DNA of 64,000 nt from Tetrapyrgos nigripes. Its lineage: Eukaryota; Basidiomycota; Agaricomycetes; Agaricales; Campanellaceae. The translations under genes were made by a program, and so were the position numbers. Shown one piece after another: positions 23,013-34,601 of this stretch. The notes under the pieces are model-generated. The model was not told where the DNA came from. It saw only the letters and a program-made list of their open reading frames with translations, and ran no database searches. Location: positions 62,001-126,000 of the forward strand of contig JAACJM010000109.1 in assembly GCA_013368315.1 (NCBI GenBank), in the 5' to 3' direction. The first letter of the stretch is position 1, and every line of letters begins with the position of its first letter.

Positions 23013-24439
23013 TTTATCAATGACAAGATTCAGCTGGCACGAATAGAGGCGTATTCTCGAAGAGTTCAAAGATAGTAAATATATATCTGGCTGTATCAGA
23101 GTACAGTGGCTGATGGGGTAACAGACAGGCGACACGGCCGCTGAAGATGAGGGACTGGATGACGACGACGATCAGTCCAACATGATCTTTCCACTGACAG
23201 TGAGAGATCACCGCAGATTGCTTTGGTTAACGCCTTGCAGATCTCTTTGAGATACTGCCGCATACAGCTCGATTTGTAAATATAGCCAGTGCCTCGGGAT
23301 GAGGCTTCTTGCGCAATGGGAGCAGATAGGTTTTATTCTTGGTACGTATGAGCTCTCGTGTTGCACACGGCTCGGCTCCACTCGGCTAAGCCGTTGAGCC
23401 GAGCCGGTTTTGAGCCATGGCTCTGGAACTGTCGGCTAATGGCTTGAGCTGTTGGAGTCGATGCTAAGAATCCGCTGTTGTACTGGCTCTTTGAGGCCGC
23501 CCCAGCACTCTCAGACAGTCTTAATAGCTTACTGAAGTACCACAAATGCTAACTGCTAACAGAAAGCGTTTTGGTTGTCAGTGAATAGAATTTGCAAATC
23601 ACTGCAAATCACCGTTCCTTGACAGCACTGTTCCCACGGCTTCGGATTTAGCGGTAGTCACCAAAAATGCAAGTAATGCATTAGACTCGTGAACCAGTCT
23701 ATTGGGTAATCTAACATGGCCTGGCGGACTTTGAATGGGGCCAAGATTCCCAACAGACTGGTACTTTTGCGTCGTTTGGGGAGCTTGGCGTGGGAATTTG
23801 AACTCGTAAATATTTTTGTTTTCGCTGCATGTCCAGAAAGCAGCGAGAGCGCTGCAGACGCCAATAGTCATTTACCTTCAGGCATCGGGAAGTAAGATAT
23901 GTATTAGAAGAATGTACTGACATGCGAATTAAATGATTATCAAAACTCTTTCCGAGCCATGTGCAGATTTTGGCAATGAAAGGTGGCAAGATGACACATC
24001 AGTCAGAACAGCAAGTCAAGGATAGCCTCCATTAAGAGACAAGCAAGCTATAAGTCAAGTATTCGAGTAGTTTCCCCCAGAATCGTGATGTGTTTGACAC
24101 TTCAACGGCACAGCGCGTAGGTATCAGCCATTTTCAGTTCTGAAGTCTTTTTTTTTTTCCAGAATAGACGACCACGAGAAGTTCCAGACATTGTAACAGA
24201 CCAGTAAAGCAGGAGATAGGTCGACGTTTGAGTGTTGAACGGCAGTTGAGGAGGAAAAAAAATGCATTTGTGATGTTGATGTACACGAGAGTTTGAGAAA
24301 AGTTTTATAAGTCCTCATTCCCACGCCAAGCTCCCAAAACGACGCCCAAAAGTACCAGCCGTTCTGACGAACTGCAGCCGGAGTTCAAAAGGAACGGATG
24401 GGACCAAGCCTAGTAATGCATCAACATCACCCTAAGTAG

Positions 24440-24758
24440 TGTAGGACCTGATCTCTTCCGTATCTATACGAACAGATACAGCTCAGCGAGAAGGAAGAGT
24501 CAACGCTAAATATATTCATACCTATACGAACAGAAACAGCTATAGGTATACATGAGCAATAGAAATACTTGTGAGACATAAGTACTAACCTCAGCGAGAA
24601 GGAAGAGTCAACGCTGAGGTCACTGTGGCTATGATTCGTTATATAACGTACGGAAACAAATGAGGAAACCAAGTGACCACAAAGGGCAGTACACGGATGA
24701 GATCCAGATTGCCACATGAGAGAACGAAGTGGAAAGAAATGAAATACAAAATCCTACA
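24440..24758 (-). repeat. Copia 3' LTR
   Basis: 319 bp, TGTAGGACC...ATCCTACA in window orientation. It keeps most CpG sites, unlike the 5' LTR. Confidence 0.95.
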
Positions 24759-24769
24759 CTCCCCTTCAA
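24759..24769 (-). other. Copia polypurine tract
   Basis: On the minus strand TTGAAGGGGAG directly precedes the 3' LTR (TGTAGGAT), the expected plus-strand primer site. Confidence 0.75.
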
Positions 24770-25413
24770 GCTGGAACAAGTCCGAGTCCCAAAGCCAGAT
24801 GCTTTGCCTTGATACTAGGCAAAGCCTTTGTCAAAGTGTCTGCCACCATGTCCTCCTTAGGACAATATACTAACTTCATCTGCCCCTCGTCAACTACGAA
24901 TCGAATAAAGTGATAGCGAATATCAATGTGCTTTATGCGGCTGTGGTAACGATGATCCCGAGCTAGAGCTATTGCTGCCTGGTTGTCTGAGTGGAGATTT
25001 GTGGGTCCAGGAATAGCATCAGGAAAGGAGGATTGAAATACTTGTTTGATGAAGGAGCGCAACCAAAGACCCTCTTTGGCTGCCTCTGTAGCCGCTACGT
25101 ACTCCGATTCGCAAGTAGAGAGAGAAACAAGAGATTGTGAGCGCGATGACCAAGTCACTGCGCCACCATCAACAACGAAAACGTACCCAGTGACCGCTCT
25201 TTGGTCGTCATTCATGTTTCCATCAGCGTCCACAAATCCAACAGCACCACTCGCCGCCACACCATACGTTAGGGATAAATCTTTCGTCCCTAACAAGTAA
25301 CACACAACTCTCTTCATGGCCTTCCAATGAGCCATGCCCGGATTATTCAAAAAAACGAGCGAGAGAGTGGACTGCGAACGTGATATTGACTTGAGTAACT
25401 GCGCATACATCAA
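24766..25413 (-). pseudogene. Copia RNase H domain
   Basis: Contains GFVDADGNMNDDQRAVTGYV (first Asp), STCESEYVAATEAAKEGLWL (Glu), LHSDNQAAIALARD (Asp), KHIDIRYHFIR and DTLTKAL, the standard Copia RNase H series. The frame is cut from the RT part by a ~75-bp tandem duplication at 25338-25490. Confidence 0.95.
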
Positions 25414-25490
25414 CTGCCGGATTATTCAAAAAAACGAGCGAGAGAGTGGACTGCGAACGCGATATTGACTTGAGTACCCACTGCGGCATA
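25338..25490. repeat. ~75-bp tandem duplication inside Copia pol
   Basis: CCGGATTATTCAAAAAAACG and what follows, up to CATACATCAACT, occurs twice head to tail. The second copy has small differences (AACGTGAT / AACGCGAT). It lies at the RT-RNase H junction. Confidence 0.9.
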
Positions 25491-26460
25491 CATCAACTTG
25501 CCCACAATGGATCAGTAGGGGTATGTTTCGACATCGAAGAACTTCAGAAGGGGATTGGGGAGATTGAGATGACGTGAGGTGATTGTGAATATCCATAGGG
25601 ACGGAGGATGGCTTTGCGTTCTCGAGACCAAATTCCCGAGCTACTGACTCGATATAAGCATGTTGAGAAAGAGCAATTGTACCGTTTTTTCTGTCCCTAA
25701 TGACCTGGATACCAAGTATCCAATGCAATTCTCCCATATCCGTTATGGTGAAACGTTCGCGGAGTTTCGACTTGACATAGTCAATCAGCTCGATAGAGGA
25801 GGTAAGTATGGTAAGATCATCCACAGACACCATGATCACAATAATTCCGTTCTCCAAATGCTTGAAGAACACAGCGTGGTCAACCTCGCACCTTTCCATA
25901 TCCATCAACTCCTTTAAAGTTCTTTCAAACTTTAGGTACCAATACTTTCCACTCTGCTTCAAACCATAGATCAGCTTCTTGAGCTTGAGAACGGTTTTCG
26001 ATGGAGAGTCGAGTGGGTAACCAGGTGGATGCTTCATGTAAATAACTTCGTTTTTGATCAATTCGCCATTGAGATAAGCGCCCTTGACATCAACTTGGTG
26101 TATTTCAAGATTGTATTGAGTTCCTAGAGCCAGGGCCACTCAAATTGATGACAAACGTGCGACAGGAGTGTACGTTTTGTTGTAGTCGATGCCCTCTTGC
26201 TGAGTGAAGCCTTGAGCGACCAGGCAAGCCTTGTGACAGGCAACATTGCCATGCTCGTCCTTCTTGATCCAGAAAACCCACTTGCAACCAATGATGTTGG
26301 TGTATTCAGGAATAGGAATGACTTCCCATGTTCCAAGTTCCTGCAAAACTGCCATCTCCTCCTGAATGGCCTTATCCCATTTGGGCCAATCCACCGATCT
26401 CTTTGCCTCAGCCAGGTTCTTCAGCTCAATCATCTCCGAGTTAGCCATGACAGCTTCCAT
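25426..26460 (-). pseudogene. Copia reverse transcriptase domain
   Basis: Reads KWDKAIQEEMAVLQELGTWE, NIIGCKWVFWIKKDEHG, DYNKTYTPVARLSSI, then a stop, VDVKGAYLNGEL (motif A), LKKLIYGLKQSGKYWY, and IIVIMVSVDDLTIL (the catalytic VDD motif). A stop between LSSI and VALALG, plus frame loss near the 3' end, disable it. Confidence 0.95.
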
Positions 26461-26574
26461 GGCTAGGCCTTCCTGTTCCTCTGCTACGGCATCAGCGATT
26501 CCACATGGTAGGATTGTATGAGTCCTCCCAGTGCCAGTTGTAGTGCCAACACCCTTTCGAAGGTCTTGAACATA

Positions 26575-27700
26575 TCATGAGGGTTTGGGGATGCGATGTG
26601 GACGATTCAATGGCTTGGGTTGAGTATCAGAATCCAGACCAGGTTCATCTAATTGAGACGGATCCAAAATGTCGTCATTGTCCAGATGCAAATTTTGATA
26701 TTCGGGTCCCTCGATGCCGAGCTCTTTGATCGTTGATTCATCAATAGATTCATCCTTGGAAAGTTCCCGCAACTCTTCTCTCTCCCCTTCATCACCTGTA
26801 CCCTCAAAGATGTCAACAATGGCAAAGACCAACGAATGCTCCACAGTAACAGTGCGAGTATCTTTCCAATAGACACGGTGCCCCTTACTCTGCACTGGAT
26901 CTTCAGTATCTTCATTGAATCCAACCCAGGATCCAACTTGCACTCGACCCAGGAGCTTTGGGTTATCGTTGGTGTGGACATAGACCTTTGTTCCCCATTC
27001 TGGCAACGTAGTGAGATTTGGTTTACGTTTGTAGGCGACTTCGTAGGGCATTTTTCCTCCCAGAGCCTTGGTGGACGTACAGTTCTTTAGCCAGACTGTG
27101 TGTCACAACGCCTCTCCCCAAAGAGACATTGGGAGTTTACTGGCATGCAGCATGGCACGGACATGCTTGAGTAGTGTATGGTGCAGACATTCAGCGACGC
27201 CATTCTGTTCGGGGGTATCATGGACAGTGAGAAAGTGCTTCGTACCTTTCTCCAAAAGGTGAGCAGCAAACTCTCCATCAATGTATTCTCCCCCAACATC
27301 AGACTGAAGTATCTTGATGAGAGCGTCCATATGTACGTTTACCCAAGCTTCATAACCTCGGTACTTTTCAAATACCTGGGTTTTCCTGCCCATGAGGAAC
27401 ATACTGGTGAGTCTCGAATGGTCATCTGTAAAGGTCACAAAATAATATTTTGCTCCCCTTGACTGTACAGATGTGGGTCCCCAAACATCTGAGTACACTC
27501 TGTCTCCAAACGCCTTCTCTTGTTCACCTCGCCTAACCTTTGTAACGCTTCCCTTTGTCATCCTCCCGTAGAGGCATGATATGCACTGGCTATCATCCTC
27601 AACATCATCCAGCTCTATTCCCTCAACAAAACCATTCTTAACCAATGCTTTGGCCAAAGACTTCGTGATATGCCCCATGCGTTGATGAAATTTGTCCAGC
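26575..27700 (-). pseudogene. Copia integrase
   Basis: Zinc-binding N-domain with FHQRMGHI and CISC (HHCC), then the core: VYSDVWGPTSVQSRG (Asp), LQSDVGGEYIDGEFA (second Asp, with Val where Asn is usual), TPEQNGVAECLHHTLL (Glu). The C-terminal part from 26575 includes PYEVAYKRKPNLTTLPEWG and an acidic linker to RT. A stop follows SLWGEAL. Confidence 0.95.
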
Positions 27701-27739
27701 GTGAGTCTTTTGACTACAGCGTATGATTCCCGATTTGAA

Positions 27740-28065
27740 GTCTCGCTAACAACTTAGGAATTGAACTGCAAATTTTCCCATTGGGTCCACGTATGACAGC
27801 TTGGCCCCCACCAAATGTCACAGTGTAGCCGGCATCATCTAGCTCACCGATGGAGACTAGAGTATTTGCAAGTTCAGGGATGTAGAGAACATTCCTGACT
27901 GGAATTGTTCCCTCTCCGGTGTGTATCTTGGCGGTTCCTTGGGATGAAGCAGTAAACTTTCCGTGATTTGCAGATCAGAAAAGTTCTCGATGGGCACAGT
28001 TTTGGAGTATGGGAGAAGAACGAAGGATCGGGAGACATATGGTGTGTACATCCGCTGTCCAAAAC
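27740..28065 (-). pseudogene. Copia protease
   Basis: DSGCTHHMSPDPSFF is the Copia aspartic protease active site (DSG-type with the CTHH motif). Downstream frame is broken by shifts and stops before the integrase zinc domain. Confidence 0.85.
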
Positions 28066-28138
28066 TATGGTTTTCGAAGATATTGATTGTTACTTACTGT
28101 GAATACACTCACAGTTGGTTCCATAGAATCAGTTTGCA

Positions 28139-29182
28139 TCATGACGGGCTGATCCCATCGTCCGGGATGAAAGCAAGGTCGGTAACGCACATATATATGT
28201 CGTTTCCACCTTGTGCATCGGGTACATCATCGGGTTCTCTTTCATCATCACTATCCATGCTATCATCATCCTCACTATCACTCTCGTCATCCTCTTCATC
28301 TTCCCAAACTTCATAGGCGAACTTCTCATACAGCCATTGAGACACATGCTGTGCAACGAGTGTGGCATTAACTTGCCACAATAACTTCCTCTTCTCGTCA
28401 GGAAGCTGGTTCCCTAGATCCTTGATGGCAGTATCAATAGAATCAAGCTCTTCAGAGGTGAGTGCACCCATTTCTTCATCTGTGACATCAACAATTTGGC
28501 TAACCGGCCTGTTGAGAAATTTAGGAGACAGGGGCACTAGGATTTCCTCCTCGTACTCATCATCTGACCAGTCGTCTTCTGATATATCACTTGATGGCTC
28601 AGCTATGTAGGCAAAATCAATGTTTTCAACCATCCCAGCTTGACCAGCTGGTTTCGGATTTTGCAGCTGCGTGTTGGGCTTGGGATTTTGATTCTGCACC
28701 ACATGGACTTGTGGTATTTGCTGCTTTAGGAGTACCTTCAATGTTCATCACATTGCTCCTCCATGGCCTCCTGGATTTCCTCCACCTCTTCCATGACCTC
28801 TCCCATGCCAATTCTTCCCTCTACTACCATTTCCTCCCCCACTTGGCTTTTGTTTAGGGGTTGGGCAATCCTGAGACAAATGTCCAAATCCCTTGCAGTT
28901 ATAACACTGCGTTTCCATTGAGACACCTGATTTACCTGCCGTGGACATACTGGGACCTCCAGGAGTACTTGAGGCCTGAAGTGCGACGTTTTTCAGGTCT
29001 TTGGCAGGATCAGCAGATTTGGTTGTTGACGCCCCTTTTTTGTTACTCGATGTCGACCAACTGGGCATCTCGGGGTGAAGGAATAGGTAACGGGAGTGGA
29101 GAAGATCAATGATCTCAATAGTAGAGAGTTCTCAGGTTCCAGCAGAGTTTATCTTCATAGTATCATTCATCTGACCAATGTA
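28139..29182 (-). pseudogene. Copia gag, C-terminal part with zinc knuckle
   Basis: Continues gag after the mariner insertion (IGQMNDTMKINSAG). It includes CYNCKGFGHLSQDC, a perfect CCHC zinc knuckle, and a Gly/Arg-rich nucleic-acid-binding stretch (GRGHGRGGGNPGG). A frame change near 28741 leads into an acidic spacer before the protease. Confidence 0.9.
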
Positions 29183-30726
29183 CAGTGGCCAAAAAAATTG
29201 TCCACATGTTTGGCACTTTTGGAAAGATTGCTGATTTAAGAGCTATTGAGCAGAAATCTCAAAACATGGCTGGTGGTAGCAAGAAAGCTTTTGATTAGAG
29301 CTACAATAATCTGTCTGTTTTGTCTTATTTGGCCACATATCTGTGGAGTTATAATTGATTTAAAATTGTATGTCATTTGGACAATTTTTTGAGTTGCCAC
29401 TTCAAAATCATTATTGCAATGATGTCATGGGTGGAGCTGTACAGTAATGTGATGTATACACCACAATGATGTCATAGCTGCCAGCTGGAGCATACATAGC
29501 AACATACAGATGCTCTACAGCTTCTATGAAAATCATGGGGTCCCTCATATCAGCCCAGAAAGACAATCTCTACTCTCTCCTCCAAACTGCCCCTCCCTCT
29601 ATCAAAATTTCAGCTCAGACTGAAGTATGAAAGCAGATTGTTGCTTTTATAGGTAGAGAGACATGTTCTGATAAAGGAAACCATTGGATATAGCACTTTA
29701 GAAAGTTAATACCCAGCTGAAAAATGGCCACCTCTGGATCAGCTCCCATATTATTAATGCTTTCCAGGATTTTGTTACTTAAGATGGTCATATAGTGTTT
29801 GCAATCTATCTTCCCCTTCATCTGGACCATTTTTACTGCTTACTGTTGCCCCATACCCTACCCCATCATGTCATTTTCTCTCTCAAATGTCATCATTTCT
29901 GTCACATCTTGCTGTACCATGAATTTATCTCTCTTTTCTCACACATGTTGGGGCATATTTGCCCCAAAATAATTGGTTTTGGTCTTATCTGAGAAAATAA
30001 CCCACTTCTAGCCTTCTACAGCCCAGTCTTTTTACATCTGTGCAAACTTCAAGTGAGCCTTGCTGCAAGTCACTGTAAGTTTGCACTTGTTCTGTGTTTT
30101 GGAGATCGCCACAAAACGTTTTCAGGAATGTTTTGGCTGCTATAGGTTGGGACAGGTTGTCCAAGAAGAGCCTTGATGTTTCAGGCCACTTGTGTAGCAA
30201 CCTGGCTTTACCAGAATGGATTTTTTTCCAATCTAACCTCTTCACAAGTAGTAGAGAGCCTCCTAGGACACCCTGCTGTATTGTTCTCATTGTCTGTATT
30301 TGTCTTTTAAGCCACAATAAGAGGAGAGAGTAGAGATTGTCTTTCTGGGCTGATATGAGGGACCCCATGATTTTCATAGAGGCTGTAGAGCATCTGTATG
30401 TTGCTATGTATGCTCCAGCTGGCAGCTATGACATTATTGTAGTGTATACACAGCTCCACCCATGACATCATGTATAACACATCAGGTTATTGCAATAATG
30501 ATTTTGAAGTGGCAACTCAAAAAATTGTCCAAATGACATACAGTTTTAAATCAATCATAACTCCACAGATATTTGGCCAGATAAGACAAAATAGACAGAT
30601 TATTGTAGCTCTAATCAAAGGCTTCCTTGCTACCACCAGCCATGTTTTGAGATTTCTGCTTAATAGCTCTTAAATCAGCAATCTTTCCAAAAGTGCCATA
30701 CATGTGGACAATTTTTTTGGCCACTG
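29183..30726 (-). mobile_element. Tc1/mariner element, copy 1 (decayed)
   Basis: 1544 bp, ends CAGTGGCCAAAAAAATTG and its inverse, TA on both sides (29181-29182, 30727-30728). Long inverted repeats of about 200 bp. Removing it restores gag reading KTYIGQMN. Same family as the element at 61205-62831 but more decayed. Confidence 0.95.
29600..30377 (-). pseudogene. mariner transposase relic
   Basis: Fragments in several frames match the better copy at 61575: ISAQKDNLYSLL at the N-terminus, GKARLL then a DWAVEGWKWVIFSDKTKTNYF core segment, and ILESINNMGADPEVAIFQ near the second Asp. Heavily frameshifted, with few CpG left. Confidence 0.85.
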
Positions 30727-31843
30727 TATGTCTTGTAGGACATGGGAATAGACGATAGAATATGATTCTTTCTTTCTTGGTCAGAAATAATACTGCCTGC
30801 ATCACCAATATGATGGATGATATCCTCATCTTCCTCCAACCATTTGCGCAGATTAACCTTGGGGTTATCAGTGCATGACCTATTCATCCAGATTTTGACC
30901 AAACCTGCAGCATTCAACGCATTTGCCACTTGATAATGACTTATAAGCTGCATCCAGATGTCCAGGCACGTATTAGTGCCATGCAAAACCCATCGTATGA
31001 TATCACTCGGTAGTTTTCCTACGAGTAGAGCCTGAGTTTGGTGTTCCAACATTTGATATGTCCTATACGCATGCATACTTGCATCATAGTCAGGGTCATT
31101 TGGCAATGGTTCCCTGGGACAGTAATTCACATATTGCGGATCTAGAACACTAGCCACGCCACTGGCTGTAGCAGCTATCTCAACCCTTTGCCTAAACTCG
31201 GTGAAGTTTGTTTCACCCTTGAGCATTGGCACACTCGACCAGAAATCAGCCTTCTGTCCAATTCCAAACGTTTGGTCAGGCACGCGAGGGGATACAAATC
31301 TGTTTAGGGGATGTGTGTGCTGAACGATGATGTTCCAGTGGTGAACGCTGATGAGTCGATTCGGATTAGGAGGAGAGATAGGAGGTTGCATCAGCATAGG
31401 CTGATAAGTTGGAATATATTGACTTGAAGGAGCAGCTGGCATTCGAGGAATCCACTGCTGTTGAGTAGGTACTTGCTGTGGCTGTGGCACAGGCACTGGC
31501 TGAGGAACAGGCTGGGGAATAGGCTGGGGAATGGGCTGTGGTTGTGGCGTTGCACTAGGTGAACCCACTTGAGATGGAGCTTGTGGTGTGCTCTGACCGT
31601 GCATAGTGTTGGAGTTGCACCACCCGATAAATTGCCTGAAGCAGTTCTTGGGATACCGCTATACAAGTCTTCATCTCCATTACCATTGGGGGATGGTGAA
31701 GAAACAGAGGGGGTAGGAGGACGTGAGACATTTGGATTAGGAGTGGGATACGAAAATATGTTTCCTAATCCAGTGAAAACACCTTGGCCAACCGTTGGGG
31801 AACAGCAACGTGGAGGAGAGTTGGTGGGACTAGTAGAAGTCAT
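30727..31843 (-). pseudogene. Copia gag, N-terminal part
   Basis: Starts MTSTSPTNSPPRCCSPTVG only ~46 nt from the 5' LTR. It has one frame change in the Pro/Gln-rich region (PQPIPQPVPQPVPVPQP) and then the conserved gag core: VPMLKGETNFTEFRQRVE, GKLPSDIIRWVLHGTNTCLD, EEDEDIIHHIGDAGS, up to MSYKTY where the mariner sits. Confidence 0.9.
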
Positions 31844-31874
31844 AATTATAGCAGTACGTCACTAGGGTAGCAGA

Positions 31875-31889
31875 GCGGGGCCCATAACC
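31875..31889 (-). other. primer binding site matching half-tRNA-iMet
   Basis: The window strand directly next to the 5' LTR reads GCGGGGCCCATAACC. This is the anticodon stem-loop of initiator Met tRNA (CAU anticodon within GGGCCCATAACC). The element strand is therefore complementary to the anticodon arm rather than to the 3' CCA end, as known for Drosophila copia. Confidence 0.7.
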
Positions 31890-32209
31890 TGTAGGACCTG
31901 ATCTCTTCTGTATCTATATGAACAGATACAGCTCAGTGAGAAGGAAGAGTCAATGCTAAATATATTCATACCTATATGAACAGATACAGCTATAGGTATA
32001 CATGAGCAATAGAAATACTTGTGAGACATAAGTACTAACCTCAGCAAGAAGGAAGAGTCAACACTGAGGTTACTGTGGCTATGATTCATTATATAACGTA
32101 TGGAAACAAATGAGGAAACCAAGTGACCACAAAGGGCAGTACACAGATGAGATCCGGATTGCCACATGAGAGAACGAAATAGGAAAGAAATGAAATACAA
32201 AATCCTACA
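31890..32209 (-). repeat. Copia 5' LTR (CpG-depleted)
   Basis: 320 bp, same ends as the 3' LTR. Of about 15 differences, about 10 are CpG in the 3' LTR and TpG or CpA here; one goes the other way. Confidence 0.95.
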
Positions 32210-32406
32210 GTGCTCTGAGCAATCGCAGAACATGCAAGAAGGCATGACAAGACAATCCCATAGTTATAGTACTGTAAACAATGTGACCAAAGAGTTTTGC
32301 ATTGACTCAGCATGGCTCAAGTCAGAGCAAGCCATTAATTTAATGGCTATGGTCCGAGTTGAGCTGTAGTGAGCTGGAGCTGAGTCTGTGCAACACTAAT
32401 GAGCTC

Positions 32407-32656
32407 GCCATCAACCCATTTACTTGGTGCCTTTTTGATAAGTTTCAACAGACTTAACTCATCGATATCTGTCTGTAGAACAAAATATTCTCAATTCAGC
32501 GAGTCATAATCAAGGAATACCACTATCATTGTACTGACCTGGAGAGAACCTATAGTATGAGGTTTTTTGAGTATCAGAATCAAAGAGAACAAAATCATAT
32601 GGGCTTGCAATTACGAGGCCTTTTAAGGGACTTGTTCTTGTTAATCTGGGCAGCCT
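32407..32656. other. no recognised feature
   Basis: Short noncoding stretch between the hAT end and the next MITE. Confidence 0.5.
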
Positions 32657-32991
32657 TAGTGAACTGCACGGGTATCCCACAGGTACTTTTGAGGCTACCC
32701 ATACCCGTAGCTGTGAGCCCTATATACCCACAGGTCTTGACTCGATGAAGGAAGACTCAACAATTTGTGTTCAAAAAAAGGTGAGAGTTAACTGTTAGAT
32801 TATATTAATACATTGAACTATACTTACGAAGCCTAATTGAAGTGTTTATAGCCTGTCTGAGCCACTGGCAACTGGCACGGGTCTGGAAATCTGTACCTGT
32901 ACCTGTACCTGTCAGACCCTTACCTGTACCTGTACCTGTCAGACCCTTACCTGTGACCCATGACAATCTGCCAGACCCATGCTTTTCACTA
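32657..32991. mobile_element. hAT-type MITE, second copy
   Basis: Starts TAGTGAACTGCACGGGTATCC and ends CCCATGCTTTTCACTA, the same termini as 12910-13201. The internal repeat is 'CCTGTACCTGTACCTGTCAG'-like rather than CCCGTACC, again CpG loss. Target duplication is imperfect (TCTGGGCA lies 4 bp outside the left end, TCTGGGCT abuts the right end). It lacks the tRNA-like insert of copy 1. Confidence 0.75.
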
Positions 32992-33888
32992 TCTGGGCTT
33001 CCACGTATAGCTATGCAATTTGGTACCTCGGCATCCACTTCTTTTTCACCTGAAGCTGATGCTAGCATTTGCTGTCATGCCATGTGCCTTGCCTCCTTGA
33101 CAACCGCTCTTGCCCTCTACCATCATCATTATCCTCGCACAGGTGAAGCTTAATGAAAATGTACCAATCAAATAATGGCCTTGTTATTGCCATGTGAAGC
33201 CCACAAAGCCTTCATGTGTAGATAGTAGGCACACTGAAAATACAAAAATATCTGCTCAGCAGAAAGGCATACAGAAACACACTTTTTTACAGATATATCT
33301 TGTATCAGTAGTAGCAATGTGATCTATCCATCAAGCCATGTCAGAAAGTACTTTTTTACTGTGGGAACTCAGCTAGATTATGATGCTCAGAAATAGTCCC
33401 ATATAGGGTTTCCTCTCAATGTTGTTGTTGCGTTGTTGCCTCCCACATTGGTCCCACTCTTCCATTATGCTCTAGTAGTTCGTTGAAAACTTCTGAGATT
33501 GCACCCTGTGACCTATCGTACTGAATACACAACTCATGCTCATCACTGGCAGTACTAGTATGGAGATGGGCCAGAAGAAGGCATGAAATAGTTGTGGGCC
33601 AACACTAACACTAACATGTGGTGAGTGCGAGGCCTCAAGTCCATAATGTACACATTATTTTATTTGACTTCTTAATACTAGAAAACCCCCTACTAAGATA
33701 CACTAGTACATATTAATATGTTTACTTCTTCTTACAAAACATTCCCAATTCCAATTCACACTCCTTTCTTTACCGGGTCAGACAACACAATCACAAACTT
33801 CAAATTCAAAGCAAGGGTTTCTTCTCCTGATCCATAGAATCCCACAGTATATCTGACAGAGCAGATGCTTTTTGCTGGGATCTCATCA
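32992..33888. other. no recognised feature
   Basis: CpG-poor, noncoding. A few short direct repeats only. Confidence 0.5.
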
Positions 33889-34260
33889 GCAAGGGGGAGG
33901 TGGACCACATACCCAGCACATAGGGTAGGGGGGAGAGGGGGGGGTCAGGTCTGGCCAAAATTTTTTTGGTCAGCACCTAGGACAGGGTATCTTGAGCTAG
34001 AGTTGTACAATCTCAAGACTTTCCTACCTTTTTGTGGCTATCTATTGCTAGAAGCTGCAAATGCACAACAAATACTCGTCTCAGGTAGAGTTGAGGTACC
34101 TTATCTCTTCGCTTTTTGGTAGTATCAATTTAGGGTTAGGGCTTCTGGTATCTTATCTATGTATGATGTGACTGTAGATATACTCTATAAGGCAGGTGAG
34201 GGGGGGGAGGGAGTACTCTGGGTGGTGCCAAAATTTTTTTCAACCCCACCTCCCCCTTGC
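33889..34260. mobile_element. candidate MITE with GCAAGGGGGAGGTGG ends
   Basis: 372 bp bounded by a perfect 15-bp inverted repeat (33889-33903, 34246-34260). G-rich tract plus AAATTTTTTT next to each end. No target duplication could be fixed. Confidence 0.5.
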
Positions 34261-34601
34261 TTGTCAGTGTACAGTGGCTGTGATCCAATCAAGTTCCAAT
34301 CTTCAGCCGTAAATTGAAATCCTTTGGATGACTGTCATATACTGGAACTGACAGTGATTTAGTTAGCTCTGGAGTAAATCAAGCAGAATATCAGAGCTCA
34401 CTCTTGTCCATTGCCTTCAAATAAAGGTTTGAGATGGATCTGTGATGCCGTTTCAGATTATTGCAATATGGCCTGTTTGTCTTCAGTTACAGTTGCACTA
34501 GAAGCTGAGGCAAATGTTAGCAGTAGTCTCTCCTAGACAGATGGTATCAGTGATCACTGAAGTGATGCAATAGCAGTCTGTTGTTAAAGCAGGGGTTTTT
34601 A

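Larger units (their letters stand above)
24440..32209 (-). mobile_element. Ty1/Copia LTR retrotransposon (decayed)
   Basis: Order on the minus strand is 5' LTR, primer site, gag with zinc knuckle, protease, integrase, RT, RNase H, polypurine tract, 3' LTR. This order (integrase before RT) is Copia. Length 7.77 kb including a 1.54-kb mariner in gag. Several stops and shifts make it non-autonomous. The flanking 5-mers AGTAG (left) and GTGCT (right) do not match, so there is no target duplication. Confidence 0.95.
23356..32398. mobile_element. hAT-type element split by a Copia insertion
   Basis: Left end TCGTGTTGCACACGGCTC and right end the inverse of TAGTGTTGCACAGACTC form imperfect inverted repeats. 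The flanking 8-mer ATGAGCTC is identical on both sides (23348-23355 and 32399-32406), as expected of hAT. Without the Copia element (24440-32209) the unit is about 1.27 kb and would be non-autonomous. Just inside the left end a GGCTCGGCTC/GAGCCGAGCC hairpin occurs (23369-23406). Minus-strand frames at 23599-23989 look weakly protein-like but match nothing I know. Confidence 0.7.

Noticed and set aside
23599..23989. Minus-strand frames in the left part of the hAT element
   Set aside because: Weakly protein-like, but no start context, no domain and overlapping alternative frames; kept only as a note in the hAT entry.
24440..32209. Normal 5-bp target duplication of the Copia element
   Set aside because: The flanking 5-mers AGTAG and GTGCT do not match in any register tried.
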